Origin: Lolium rigidum
Lineage: Eukaryota; Streptophyta; Magnoliopsida; Poales; Poaceae
Assembly: GCF_022539505.1 (NCBI RefSeq)
Contig: NC_061508.1
Location: 35,768,256 to 35,832,255 of the forward strand
Reading direction: 5' to 3'
DNA length: 64,000 bases
Shown here: in pieces, positions 30,719-42,900 of the stretch
Numbering within the stretch: the first letter of the stretch is position 1
Layout: every line of letters begins with the position of its first letter
Notes under the pieces: model-generated
What the model was told of the DNA's origin: nothing
The model's database searches: none
Seen by the model: only the letters and a program-made list of their open reading frames with translations
Program-made: the position numbers and the translations under genes

Positions 30719-33303
30719 TATACACTTTCTGCGCCTAGCTGAAAGGCGTTAAAGAAAAGCGCTTATGGGAGACGGCCATGTTTTTACTACAGTATTTTTG
30801 TTTTATATTTGAGTATTGGAAGTTGTTTACTACTGTAGCAACCTCTCCTTATCTTAGTTTTATGTTTTGTTGTGCCAAGTAAATTCTTTGATAGTAAAGT
30901 AAGTACTAGATTTGGATTACTGCGCAGTTCCAGATTTCTTTGCTGTCACGAATCTGGGTCTACCTCCCTGTAGGTAGCTCAGAAAATTAAGCCAATTTAC
31001 GTGCATGATCCTCAGATATGTACGCAACTTTCATTCTATTTGGGCATTTTCATTTGAGCAAGTCTGGTGGTCTAATAAAATCCATCTTTACGGACTGTTC
31101 TGTTTTGACAGATTCTGCCTTTTATTTTGCATTGCCTCTTTTGCTATGTTGGATGAATTTCTTTGATCCATTAATGTCCAGTAGCTTTATGCAATGTCCA
31201 GAAGTGTTAAGAATGATTGTGTCACCTCTGAACATGTTAATTTTTATTGTGCACTAACCCTCTAATGAGTTGTTTCGAGTTTGGTGTGGAGGAAGTTTTC
31301 AAGGATCAAGAGAGGAGTATGATGCAATATGATCAAGGAGACTGAAAGCTCTAAGCTTGGGGATGCCCGGTGGTTCACCCCTGCATATTCTAAGAAGACT
31401 CAAGCGTCTAAGCTTGGGGATTCCCAAGGCATCCCCTTCTTCATCGACAACATTATCAGGTTCCTCCCCTGAAACTATATTTTTATTCCGTCATATCTTA
31501 TGCACTTTGCTTGGAGCGTCGGTTTGTTTTTGTTTTTGTTTTGTTTGAATAAAATGGATCCTAGCATTCACTTTGTGGGAGAGAGACACGCTCCGCTGTA
31601 GCATATGGACAAGTATGTCCTTAGGCTCTACTCATAGTATTCATGGCGAAGTTTCTTCTTCGTTAAATTGTTATATGGTTGGAATTGGAAAATACTACAT
31701 GTAGTAACTCTAAAATGTCTTGGATAATTTGATACTTGGCAATTGTTGTGCTCATGTTTAAGCTCTTGCATCATATACTTTGCACCCATTAATGAATAAA
31801 CACTTAGAGCCTGCTAATTTGGTTTGCATATTTGGTTTCTCTAGAGTCTAGATAACATCTACTATTGAGTTTTGAACAACAAGGAAGACGGTGTAGAGTC
31901 TTATAATGTTTACAATATGTCTTTTATGTGAGTTTTGCTGTACCATTCATCCTTGTGTTTGTTTCAAATAACCTTGCTAGCCTAAACCTTGTATCGAGAG
32001 GGAATACTTCTCATGCATCCAAAATCCTTGAGCCAACCACTATGCCATTTGTGTCCACCATACCTACCTACTACATGGTATTTATCCGCCATTCCAAAGT
32101 AAATTGCTTGAGTGCTACCTTTAAAATTCCATCATTCACCTTTGCAATATATAGCTCATGGGACAAATAGCTTAAAAACTATTGTGGTATTGAATATGTA
32201 CTTATGCACTTTATCTCTTATTAAGTTGCTTGTTGTGCGATAACCATGCTTCAGGGACGCCATCAACTATTCTTTGTTGAATATCATGTGAGTTGGTATG
32301 CATGTCCATCTTGTCTGAAGTAAGAGAGATCTACCACCTTAATGGTTGGAGCATGCATATTGTTAGAGAAGAGCATTGGGCCGCTAACTAAAGCCATGAT
32401 TCATGGTGGAAGTTTCAGTCTTGGACATATATCCTCAATCTCAAATGAGAATAATAATTGTTGCCACATGCTTATACATTTAAGAGGAGTCCATTATCTG
32501 TTGTCCATGTTGTCCCGGTATGGATGTCTAAGTTGAGAATAATCAAAAGCGAGAAATCCAAAATGCGAGCTTTCTCCTTAGACCTTTGTACGAAGCGGCA
32601 TGGAGGTACCCCATTGTGACACTTGGTTAAAACATGTGCATTGCAAAGATCCGGTAGTCCAAGCTAATTAGGACAAGGTGCGGGCACTATTAGTATACTA
32701 TGCATGAGGCTTGCAACTTGTAAGATATAATTTACATAACTCATATGCTTTATTACTACCGTTGACAAAATTGTTTCATGTTTTCAAAATAAAAGCTCTA
32801 GCACAAATATAGCAATCGATGCTTTCCTCTTTGAAGGATCATTCTTTTTACTTTTATGTTGAGTCAGTTCACCTATCTCTCTCCACCTCAAGAAGCAAAC
32901 ACTTGTGTGAATTGTGCATTGATTCCTACATACTTGCATATTGCACTTGTTATATTACTCTATGTTGACAATTATCCATGAGATATACATGTTACAAGTT
33001 GAAAGCAACCGCTGAAACTTAATCTTCCTTTGTGTTGCTTCAATACCTTTACTTTGATTTATTGCTTTATGAGTTAACTCTTATGCAAGACTTATTGATG
33101 CTTGTCTTGAAGTACTATTCATGAAAAGTCTTTGCTTTATGATTCACTTGTTTACTCATGTCATTACCATTGTTTTGATCGTTGCATTCATTACATATGT
33201 TTACAAATAGTATGATCAAGGTTATGATGGCATGTCACTTCAGAAATTATCTTTGTTATCGTTTTACCCGCTCGGGACGAGCGAAACTAAGCTTGGGGAT
33301 GCT
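30719..33303 (+). other. Non-coding 3' internal region of element A
   Basis: It is collinear with element B 20772-18169. ctaagcttggggat occurs at 31351-31366, 31408-31422 and 33287-33302, the last being the polypurine tract next to the 3' LTR. It has no gene. Confidence 0.7.
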
Positions 33304-34900
33304 TGATACGTCTCCGACGTATCGATAATTTCTTATGTTCTATGCCATATTATTAATGATACCTACATGTTTTATGCACACTTTATGTCATATTCGTGCA
33401 TTTTCTGGAACTAACCTATTAACAAGATGTCGAAGAGCCGATTGTCGTTTTCTCGCTGTTTTTGGTTTCGAAATCCTAGTAACGAAATATTCTCGGAATT
33501 GGACGAAATCAAAACCCAGGGTCCTATTTTGCCACGAAGCTTCGGAAGACCGAAGAGGAGTCGAAGTGGGGCCACGAGGTGGCCAAACCATAGGGCGGCG
33601 CGGCCCAGGTCTTCGCCGCGCCGACCTATAGTGTGGGCCCCTCGTCAGCCCTCCGACTCTGCCCTTCCGCCTACTTAAAGCCTCCGTCGCGAAACCCCTG
33701 AGGCGAAAAACCACGATACGAAAAACCTTCCAGAGACGCCGCCGCCGCCAATCCCATCTCGGGGGATTACGGAGATCTCCTCCGGCACCTCGCCGGAGAG
33801 TGGATTCATCTCCGGAGGACTCTACACAGCCATGGTCGCCTCCGGAGTGATGAGTGAGTAGTTCACCCCCGGACTATGGGTCCATAGCGGTAGCTAGATG
33901 GTTGTCTTCTCCTCATTGTGCTTCATTGTTGGATCTTGTGAGCTGCCTAACATGATCAAGATCATCTATCCGTAATACTCTATGTTGTGTTTGTCGGGAT
34001 CCGATGGATAGAGAATACCATGTTATGTTAATTATCAAGTTATTACATATGTGTTGTTTATGATCTTGCATGCTCTCCGTTATTAGTAGAGGCTCTGGCC
34101 AAGTTTTTGCTCTTAACTCCAAGAGGGAGTATTTATGCTCGATAGTGGGTTCATGCCCGCATTGACACCGGGACAGATGACGGAAAGTTCTAAGGTTGTG
34201 TTGTGTTGTTGCCACTAGGGATAAAACATTGGCGCTATGTCCGAGGATGTAGTTGTTGATTACATTACGCACCATACTTAATGCAATTGTCCGTTGTTTA
34301 GCAACTTAATACTGGAAGGGGTTCGGACGATAACCTCGAAGGTGGACTTTTAGGCATAGATGCAGTTGGATGGCGGTCTATGTACTTTGTCGTAATGCCC
34401 AATTAAATCTCACTCGTACTTATCATGACATGTATGTGCATTGTTATGCCCTCTCTATTTGTCATTTGCCCGATCGTAATTTGTTCACCCAACATGCTTT
34501 TATCTTATGGGAGAGACACCTCTAGTGAACTCGTGGACCCCGGTCCATTCTTTAATACCGAAATACAAATCTGCTCGCAATACTTTTTTACTTGTTTTCT
34601 CTGCAAACAATCATCTTCCACACAATACGGTTAATCCTTTGTTACAGCAAGCCGGTGAGATTGACAACCTCACTGTTTCGTTGGGGCAAAGTACTTTGGT
34701 TGTCTTGTGCAGGTTCCACGTTGGCGCCGGAATCACTGGTGTTGCGCCGCACTACATCCCGCCGCCATCAACCTTCAACGTGCTTCTTGGCTCCTCCTGG
34801 TTCGATAAACCTTGGTTTCTTTCTGAGGGAAAACTTGCTGCTGTGCGCATCATACCTTCCTCTTCGGGTTCCCAACGAACGTGTGAAATACACGCCATCA
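33304..34900 (+). repeat. 3' LTR of element A
   Basis: 1597 bp, ending cacgccatca directly against element E sequence (gcgcgccttgc). It carries CTCG where the 5' copy has CTG at 34413-34416, 34530-34533 and 34574-34577, and CTG where the 5' copy has CTCG near 34670. Confidence 0.9.
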
Positions 34901-35322
34901 GCGCGCCTTGCAAGTAGGCTTTTAGCAGCGCTTGCATTAATAGCGGTGTGACATTCATCAATTAAATCATCATCAAGCTCAATATAAGCTTCATCAAAAT
35001 CGTCACTACCATGCTCTCCGGGCTCATGTGAACCGGATGGCGAAAAAGTACTTCTTTCATTTTTGATTTTCTTAGCCCTAGCAATTGTGGTGTCTAGGAA
35101 AGGACCTAACGAACCACTTTCATCAAACACAGTAGAGGCACCATCCAAATCATCAGGAGAATTTTTAGATTCAGCAGAAGTAGTAGCATGATCAACATAA
35201 GGTAGAGTAAGAAGCTTACTCATCACAGACGGCGAATCAAGAGCAGCAGAGGTATTTAAAGTTGTACCTCTTCTTGTAGTGGACGGAAATATAGGGACTC
35301 TTTCATCTCGAGTCTTTCCCAT
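34901..35322 (-). CDS. First reading frame of element E, 5' part, function unknown
   Basis: It starts 55 bases after the primer site with MGKTRDERVPIFPSTTRRGT and stays open for about 140 codons until element A interrupts it after AAKSLLARRA. It is serine/threonine-rich at first, then acidic (DDFDEAYIELDDDLIDEC) with a helical end. It is neither the gag of element A nor the 214-codon frame of element B. I do not recognise a family. The position directly after the primer site is that of gag or a pre-gag frame. Confidence 0.55.
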
Positions 35323-35405
35323 AATGAATAGCAGCGAACAGGATCACTCCCAGTTGACTTATAAATAAAGCTATGCTCCCCGGCAACGGCGCCAGAAAAT
35401 AGTCT

Positions 35406-36808
35406 TGATGACCCACAAGTATAGGGGATCGCAACAGTCTTCGAGGGAAGTATTACCCAATTTATTGATTCGACACAAGGGGAGCCAAAGAATAAATATA
35501 AGCCTTGACAGTTGAGTTGTCAATTCAGCTGCACTCGGAAATAGACTAGCTCGCGAGTGGTTTATCGGTAGCAACAGTTTTATAGCGAGTGGCGATAATA
35601 AAGTAACAGCGGAAATAAAGTAAAAACAGCAGCAGTGGTGGATGCGGTAAACAGTAGGATAAAAATACTGTAGGCACAGGGATGGATAACCGGGCGTTGC
35701 ATGAATGAGACGACTCATATAATAGCTAACATGGGCATTTGCAGATAAAGTGATACAAGTATCCAAGAATAAAATAACCATAGGCGTGTGTTCCTATTTA
35801 GTCGCGCGTGCTCACAATGAGAAACTTGCGCGACATCTTTTGTCCAACCAGCCCGTTGCAGCGGGGCCTCGAGGGAAACTACTGGTAATTAAGGTACTCC
35901 TTTTAATAGAGTACCAGAGCAAAGCATTAACACTCCGTGAACACACGTGATCCTCACATCAAAGCCATCCCCTCCGGTTGTCCCGATTATTGTCACTTCG
36001 GGGCCTCGGGTTCCGGACAATGACATGTGTATACAACTTGCAGATATGATCAAGAACAATATATAAAGCATCATCATGAAAACACAATATGTTCAGATCT
36101 GAGATCATGGCACTCGGGCCCAAAGTGACAAGCATTAAGTATAACAAGTTGCAACAATGCATAAAATACTCACAATGGATATTAGGCACTATGACCCGAA
36201 CAATTCTAATGCTATTACATGAACGAACTCATCCAATCCCGACCATCCCCTTCAGCCTACAGCGAGGGAACTACTCACACATGGATGGAGGAATCACGGA
36301 TGGTTGATGGAGAGGCGTCGGTGATGGCGATGTTGGTGATCTCCTCCAATTACCCGTCCCGGCAGGGTGCCAGAACGGAGTTCCTGCCTCCGAAATAGGG
36401 TTTCGCGAGGCGGCGGCGCTACGGACTTTTCTCTGGAATAACTCCGAACCCCCTGGTGTTTTCTCGTGACGAGGATCTTATAGCCGAAAGGGGAGGCCGA
36501 AACCACGAAGGGGTCGGGAATACACCCCCCAGGCGTGGCCAGGCCTGGGCCGTGCCTGGGCCATGTACTCCCAGCTCCATGCCCCCCTGCTCTTCACCTT
36601 CAGGCTCCGTGAGTTCCCCGGGAAAATAAGGCATTTGGGTATATTTCTGGGATTTTCCCCGAAAGTTGATTTTCTGCACAAAACAAGACACCACGGCAAG
36701 TCTGCTGAAAACAACGTTAGTCCGCGTTAGTTGCATTCAAAACACACAAGTTTGAGGGCAAATAATAACAAAAAGGTTCGGGGAAGTAGATACGTTTTGG
36801 ACGTATCA
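35406..36808 (-). repeat. 5' LTR of element E
   Basis: 1403 bp. Sense start TGATACGTCCAAAACGTATC, sense end ACTTGTGGGTCATCA. The same terminal sequence (tgatgacccacaagtatagg, reverse) recurs at 60798, marking a second LTR of this broad group. Confidence 0.85.
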
Positions 36809-37836
36809 CAGGGGACCCTGGCGAAGATGCAGGCAGCACCACCGTCCCAGTGGAAGATGCAGGCAGCACCACCGTCCCCGTCGTAGAGTCATATGGAACC
36901 TGGAAAACCTCCACAACCTCCACCGGCGACGAAGGAATGTCCTACAATGGATTCGTTCAGACCCCAGTTGTGTACCCAAAAGACCTAGATCTAAGGCTAG
37001 GGTTTGCAGAAGCTTACCACAACCGAAGTCATGGACGCAGACGAAGAAGACGACCATCCTCCGCTGCCAGTAGCCGCCGTCGCTGCCGCAAGCCTCGCCG
37101 ACCGTGCGGGTGAGGTAGAGCCGGCCATGTCGCTAGATCGGGGACGGTGGCTGAGCTCGAAATGGGGGGAACTGGGGGGTTTGGATTTCCCGGTGAGAGA
37201 GCCGCCCCTGTTTACGGTGGCGAAAATTCAAGCGCGGTGATCGAATTCAGCCCGCCAAGAATTCGCCGTCCCGCGCGAGCTTCCGCCATCTCCCGCGGTG
37301 GCTCTGCGAGGACGCCGCGTTCTCCACTTGTGCGGAAATGGGGGTGGTTCGCTAGAAACGGCCGAACCGGGCATTTCTCCAGGGCCTGGCCCGAGGATGC
37401 TTTGACAAGCGATTCATGCAAGAACGCGACCTCGACCAGGTAACCAATCGGGCCTAAAAAAGTTGGGCTGATGCGAGCCAAGAGGGATGCAGGCAACCAA
37501 ACGCACCCAAACTGATTCCATCCGTGTAATGTGTACATGTTGTGCTTCCCTAGTGAGTTTCTAGTTTTCATGACTAGCATGCACACTCTTTCTAACCGAA
37601 AAGTTTCAGGTCATTTTGAGAAATCACGGGGATATGATCGCCTTTATCCTCACGCTCTCTATGTTGAGTGGCTCTCGCATATCAAGCGTACCTCTACAAG
37701 TTTTACCTTCTCAATTGCGAGCCTCTTGATGATCTGGATGCCTACAAGATGGCAACTCCCTGCTCTCGCACCGTACATTTGGCTTTTCACCTGATTTGTA
37801 GTACCACACAGTATGTATCATCATCATGAATTCCTT
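36809..37836. other. GC-rich, gene-like remnants without an assignable gene
   Basis: 36840-36890 holds a two-copy repeat (gatgcaggcagcaccaccgt). A plus frame through 36850-37113 (VESYGTWKTSTTSTGDEGM..) ends in arginine repeats and has no motif I know. At 37496-37511, aaccaaacgcaccc read in reverse (gggtgcgtttggtt) is a motif often found at ends of grass hAT-type elements, but I found no partner end. 37530-37800 has no clear feature. Confidence 0.35.
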
Positions 37837-37850
37837 CTTTATCGAAAAAA
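37837..37850 (+). mobile_element. Minimal 14-bp retroposon tail with 11-bp target duplication
   Basis: ctttatcgaaaaaa is flanked on both sides by atgaattcctt (37826-37836 and 37851-37861). The 14 bases equal the 3' terminus of the non-LTR element at 10022-11206 (CTTTATCGAAAAA). This is what an extremely 5'-truncated LINE/SINE insertion would leave. Confidence 0.6.
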
Positions 37851-37861
37851 ATGAATTCCTT

Positions 37862-40785
37862 TCAGTTTGTTTTCGAAACAAGCTCTATTTCTCAATTTCC
37901 AAATAGCCCAGCAGATCGCTGCCAAGCCAGCAATCTGAGTGTTACGGCTTGCAGGGACAAACTTCAGAAACCACCAGAATAATTGGGAAAAACTCCCAGG
38001 ACGTGTGGGAGTTTATGGCAGTAGCCACTGCACTTCAGACAAATTTGGCAGCAACACAACCAAAGAATTAGTGGCTAATTGTCTCATGTTCTCTACAGAA
38101 CTGACATAGTGGATTTCATGTCCAATTGCGTTTGATCAAATTGTCTTTGGTTGCAATGGCATTGTGCCAGATTAACCAAAGCCATATTTTTATCTTCAAG
38201 GGAATTTTGCTCTTCCACAGATGGCGAAAGGATCTATCAATCCCATTATTGCACATGTGTTTATAGACTGACTTAACAGAGAAATTGCCATCCTTGGACC
38301 ATTTCCAGCGGGGGACATCTTCTGCTTGGGACAAAGTTATTTGATTCATCAAATACATCAAGCCATCCCTTGGCAGAATCAAATCAGGTGTCAACCACCT
38401 CCTGAAGGAGAAAGTCCAGCTCATAGCAGCTGCACCAGCAACAGTTACAGATTGTTCATTGCAAATGTTGTATAAATCAGGGAACATATCTCTGAGAGGA
38501 CTAACACTGCACTAGGAATCACTCCAGAAACTGGTGAAGGTACCACTCCCCACTTGCATCCTTCTGCCACAAAGATATTTTTTTACCTGTAACATATCTA
38601 CCCACAAAGATGAATCCCCAGGTCTGTGCTTGGTGTAATATACACCAGAACCCTTTAGATAAATTAAACTCATAAAATCTTGCCAATGTCCAGAATCATG
38701 CTCCAGTTTCCACCATCATTTACACATCAGGCTGATATTGAATTTGATCAAGTCCTTCACACCCAGTCCACCTTTTGATTTTGGTTTACAAATTCATTTC
38801 CATTTCACAAAATGATATTTCCTCTTCTCAACACTACCAGCCCAGAAAAAGGACCAGATAGGTTTATCCATTTGTTCTATATTTGTTTTGTGCAAAAGTC
38901 TCAAAGACATCTGGTAAACAGCAGTACTGGACATGCAAGCATCAATCTTCACCAATGTCTCCCCAATAGACATGGAGTTTCCTATCCACCCACTCATTTT
39001 ATTCTTTGTTTTTCCCCCAATGAAGCCCATTTCAGCAACAGTAGTCCTTCTGGCACGAACTGGAGTTCCTAGATATTTGATAGGCCAACTCCCTCTCTGG
39101 CAATTGAACAGGTCAGCAAAGAAGTTTTGTTTGGTGTCATCCTCCAAGATCATCGTCACCTCACTCTTCTCAAAGTTGATTTTCGGACCAGACATAGATT
39201 CAAAAAAAATACAGTAAGAGTTTCAAATTGATAGCTTGTTGTGCATCATCTTGGATTAGTAAAATGGTATCATCAGCATACTGTAATATAGCAACTCCTT
39301 GGTGAATCAGATTGCTAGCTAGTCCTGTAATTAAGCCACTTTGTTGGGCCAGACTAATCATTTTAGCCAGGCTGTTTGCTGCCATATTAAACATAAATGG
39401 AGCAAAGGGATCACCTTGCCTTACTCCCTTATGACTAGTGAAATATGGGCCCACTTTGTCATTCACCTTGACACTGAGGGTGCCTTCTTGACCCAAATCA
39501 TCCAGTTATCACTAAAGCCTTTTTGTTTACACAATCAAACAGGAATTCCCAATTACTTTATCATATGCCTTTTCAAAATCAATTTTCAACACAACCTCTT
39601 GTTGTTTCCTGAATTTGCTTTCTCTAAGAACTTCCCGTAGCAGCATCACTCCGTCAGTAATGTATCTCCCTTTGACAAAAGCAGTTTCGCAAGGATGCGG
39701 TAACTTGCTCATTACAGGATTTTCTCTGACAGTCAAAACTTTTGTTACAATTTGGAAGAAAACTTGTAGTAAGCAAATTGGTATGAATTTCTAAATAACA
39801 TCAGCATCAGCAGATTTAGGGATCAAGGTAATAATGCCATAATTGGTTCTGTCAAGACCAATTCTGTGTTCAAACAAATCATCAAACACAGCCATGATGT
39901 CATATTTGATTATATCCCAATAATGCTGATAGAATTCAATAGGAAAGCCATCATGCCCTGCAACTTTTTTTTTCTCCATCTGGTCAATAATACCTTTAAT
40001 TTCTTCCAAGGAAATTCTTCTATCCATGTCCAAACGATCTTGGTCATTAAGTTTTTCCCCATCTGTCTAGATTTCACTATTTAATCTTATGCCTGTGTTA
40101 GCTATAGGCCCAAATAAGTCCTCATAAAAGGAAGTTGCATGATCCAGCAAAGCAGCATCACCTTGGACAATAGTGTCTCCTTTTTTTAAGGAAAATTTTA
40201 TTCTTTTCCTTTTACATCCATTGGAAACTCTATGAAAGAAAGCAGAATTGCTATCTCCATGTAATAATAAATTTTCTCTTCATCTCTGTCGCCAGAAGCA
40301 TTCCTCATTATCAAGAATTTTTAATAATTCTTGTTGTATCAGGACTTTCCTTTTTCTTTGATCTGGAGACAAATTGCCATCTTCCTCTATTTCTTCTAGC
40401 TCCTTCAACTCCATAGAAATATCCCTCTTTTTTTAATATCAGCACCTCTCAGGTTAGCACCCCACCCTTTCAGAAAATTCTTTACATTTTTCAATTTCTT
40501 CTGTAATCTGTCCAGACTATTATTGGCCACCACAGATTGAGACCAACTTATTTTAAATTTGTCCAGGAAGTTATCTTCTTTTATCCATCTCTTCTCATAT
40601 CTGAATTCTTCCCTTGTTTTTTATCCTGATATCCATTGTATCAAGAATTAATGGGTTGTGATATGATACATCTCTCACAAGCTTGTGAACTGTAGCCAAA
40701 GGGAATAAATCTTCCCAGGAGCTACTCATCAGAAATATGTCCAGTTTCTCCAAAGTGGGGTCAACATGGTTATTGGACCAAGTGT
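37862..40785 (-). pseudogene. L1-type LINE, ORF2 fragment (reverse transcriptase and zf-RVT)
   Basis: Minus-strand blocks appear in the expected order. KKKVAGHDGFPIEFYQHYW and GIITLIPKSA open the reverse transcriptase (about 40033-39795). KGRYITDG and VVLKIDFEKAYDK follow (near 39600). GVRQGDPFAPFMF and the catalytic YADD come next (about 39280-39269). FEKSEVT and KYLGTPV follow (near 39170-39070). The zf-RVT part is WKWSKDGNFSVKSVYKHM and IKIWLWLIWHNAIATKD, then FCRE. Upstream (40760-40100) there are remnants of the region between endonuclease and RT. Several stops and frameshifts break it. The endonuclease is missing, so the copy is 5'-truncated at the junction with the next element near 40785. 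Intact relatives copy themselves by target-primed reverse transcription. Confidence 0.8.
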
Positions 40786-41265
40786 GGTGAGGACATCCCT
40801 ACCTCACTACTACCTCCATCATTACAAGAAGATGATCCTGCTGTGAAGCTCAAGTCCAATGAAGTCAGGATTGGACCAATCACACGAGCTCGTGCGAAGC
40901 TACTTAAACAACAGGTGAACTTGTTCCTAAACGATACTTTGATTTATGAGAACTTTATACTGCCTAAGTGTTATTACTTATGTATGATCAGGTATGAGGA
41001 GGGAGCAAGCATCGCACGAGGAGGAGAGGAGCAGCTGGACCAGAAGATGGACATGGAGCTGGACGTGAAGACATCCCATGGACGCGCGAGGGAGGAGCGG
41101 GAGGCATGCGCGAGAGGAGGAAGTCTTCAGGCCGGCGCCAGGGCCGGTCAGACCGGTCGTGGCACCGGGCCACCCGGTCCCAGCCCCGATCGGCCGGCTC
41201 CTACGCCGGATCGGCCCGGTCCAAACCGGGCCCTGAACTTGTGCCAACCGGGCACTATCCAGTAA
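40786..41265 (+). pseudogene. C-terminal tail of a gypsy polyprotein
   Basis: The frame includes GPITRARAKLLKQQVNLFL, the motif that closes the pol polyprotein in a group of grass gypsy elements, then IYENFILPKCYYLCMIRYE and an acidic/basic tail up to the TAA after PGTIQ. Upstream of about 40785 the frame joins LINE sequence, so reverse transcriptase, RNase H and integrase are missing. The tail has no enzymatic function of its own. Confidence 0.6.
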
Positions 41266-41831
41266 GCCCGGAAGGTCCACCCGGTGGTCACCAGGCGCCA
41301 GACCCGGTCCAAACCGGACCGTCCGGTCCCAGGCCCGGTCAACCGGATTCCAGACCGGACGTGTCCGAGTCTGTCTCGACCAGATCTATTCCGGGTCGGT
41401 TATTTTCGTACTTTTTCGAACTGAGGTCGTCCTGAACCCCTATATAAGTGCCCAGGACGCCCCCAAAGTTGTTTTAGACCACGTTTAAGATAAACCCTAG
41501 TTTTAGTTGTTTGCTCTGCAAAACTATTGAATCCCTACACCATATTGATTGATTTGGTGTAGATCTGAAAGTCTTGTGTGATATGTTGTTCCATTGGGAA
41601 TTAGAAGGTTGCAACTTACCGCTTCATGGTCGGCGGCTACGTGCGCAAGTGTGTGGAGTTGCGAATATCTTGCAGGGTTGAGAGTTGTTGCATTGGCGAC
41701 AGGGACCAATCGAGAGATCTCATTGCGTCATACAAGTTATGATCCACTTCATCAAGTTATCTCCGCTGCAATCATCTCGTGATCATCATCACCCTCGTTG
41801 CTTACTGAGAAGATCGGGCCACCCCTTATCA
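40786..41831 (+). mobile_element. Gypsy-type LTR element, 3' end (element L)
   Basis: It contains the tail of a polyprotein running into an LTR with a TATA box (tatataa, 41441-41447) and a likely LTR end cttatca at 41831. The LTR start is not certain; it overlaps the polyprotein tail, as in several grass gypsy families. 41130-41370 is dense in ccggtc/gaccgg palindromic steps. The element is truncated at 40785 against a LINE. Confidence 0.55.
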
Positions 41832-41989
41832 AAGTGTATTGAGCACCAGACATATGTATCTCTCTCAAAGCACAAGTATTGATGATGAAATTGAAAATAT
41901 CTGTCCATTTATACGCCACAGTATAAGGAGGATCCTCAGACTTGGTCTAATTGTGAGCCTCACTTACTTAAGGAAACCAAAAGCCAATC
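41832..41989. other. Short unassigned spacer
   Basis: AT-rich, no feature recognised. The first bases (aagtgtattgag) resemble a decayed initiator-Met primer site (aagtggtatcagag), which would be unexpected after a 3' LTR; chance similarity is as likely. Confidence 0.3.
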
Positions 41990-42900
41990 TTTTCCAGTAA
42001 ACCTAAAAGCTTTTTCCCGAGGTAGTGACTAGTGTTCACACATTGCCAGAGGCAGGTTCCTGGCCTTGGTGCACCTCACCTTGGTGGTGGGCGTCTTCCT
42101 CCTCGAGCCCACATATTGTGCATCGACATCATGGTTCCAGGGTTCTTCTCAGTTTATTTTTCCTCGTAGCTAAAGTGTCGGTGGTAAGCCTCCACGCGAA
42201 GATACGCACCTTGGGTGGAACATCCGTCTTCCAAATACAATTCCAGAGTGATCTCTCAATGTTACCGTTGTTACTTTCACGGTCTTTCTGTTGCCACTGT
42301 TTACTAGGAAGATCCCATTTTCTTGAAGTACCAGCCACTCGGTCATCCATAGCCTGGTTTGGAAGCTCAACGCTTTTGATAGCCTGTACATCATGCTCAA
42401 AGAACAGGTAACATAGTGGAGGCATATTCCAGGTGTTGTCGGCGTTGATCACCTATTTCTTCCTTGAGTTTTTTCCTATGCCCATGATTTTGAGACCTTT
42501 GTCTCTTGGAAGCCATTGGTCTCGTAAAATTTGAGCACTCCCTCCATTACCTACGCGAGTGATGATTTTTTCCTTGAGTAACTCAAGGCCAAGCTCAATG
42601 CCTCTCCACACCGGTGAAGGATCTGTCGAGAAGACAATACCGAGCATATTTTCATGGGGGAAATATCAGGATTTCAGACCCCTTGCACAGAGGCTGGAGG
42701 GGTTTTGGATCATTCTCCATGCTTGTCTCACAAGAAGGGCTTGGTTCATCAGATGCATGTCACGATAGCCCATCCCTCCTTTACCCTTTTCCTTTGTCAA
42801 ATTGTTCCAGGCAAACCAGTGAACTTTCGTGTGGTTCTCATGATCACCCTAGAAGAAGTCACGAATCAATTTTTCATACTAATTAAGAAGACCATGGACA
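41990..42900 (-). pseudogene. Second LINE fragment (RT C-terminus and zf-RVT)
   Basis: Minus-strand pieces read GKGGMGYRD and ALLVRQAWRMI (about 42780-42680), GNGGSAQILRDQWLP (about 42550-42500), and SLWNCIWKTDVPPKVRIFAW with LATRKNK (about 42260-42140), the standard order at the end of plant L1 ORF2. The subfamily is different from the LINE at 37862-40785. Both ends are truncated, and stops lie near 42455 and 42660. There is no poly-A end or target duplication that I can define. Confidence 0.7.

Larger units (their letters stand above)
26746..34900 (+). mobile_element. LTR retrotransposon (element A), gag-protease only
   Basis: 8,155 bp with LTRs of 1603 and 1597 bp (TGATACGTCTCC..CCATCA), a tRNA-Asp primer site, a broken gag-protease frame, a 2.6-kb non-coding 3' region and a polypurine tract. 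There is no polymerase. It is inserted in the first reading frame of element E (minus strand); the right flank is gcgcg and the left flank is hidden by the gap, so the duplication cannot be tested. Element B is its close relative with a different coding part. Confidence 0.9.
34901..36808 (-). mobile_element. LTR retrotransposon E, 5' part
   Basis: On the minus strand: a 5' LTR, a tRNA-Asp primer site at 35394-35377 (11 bases inside) and a first reading frame that is cut by element A at 34900. The LTR ends TGAT..ATCA and the primer spacing equal those of A and B, so E is a related family. The rest must lie left of element A, in or beyond the gap. The outer flank (caggg, 36809) cannot be tested for duplication. 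Confidence 0.8.
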
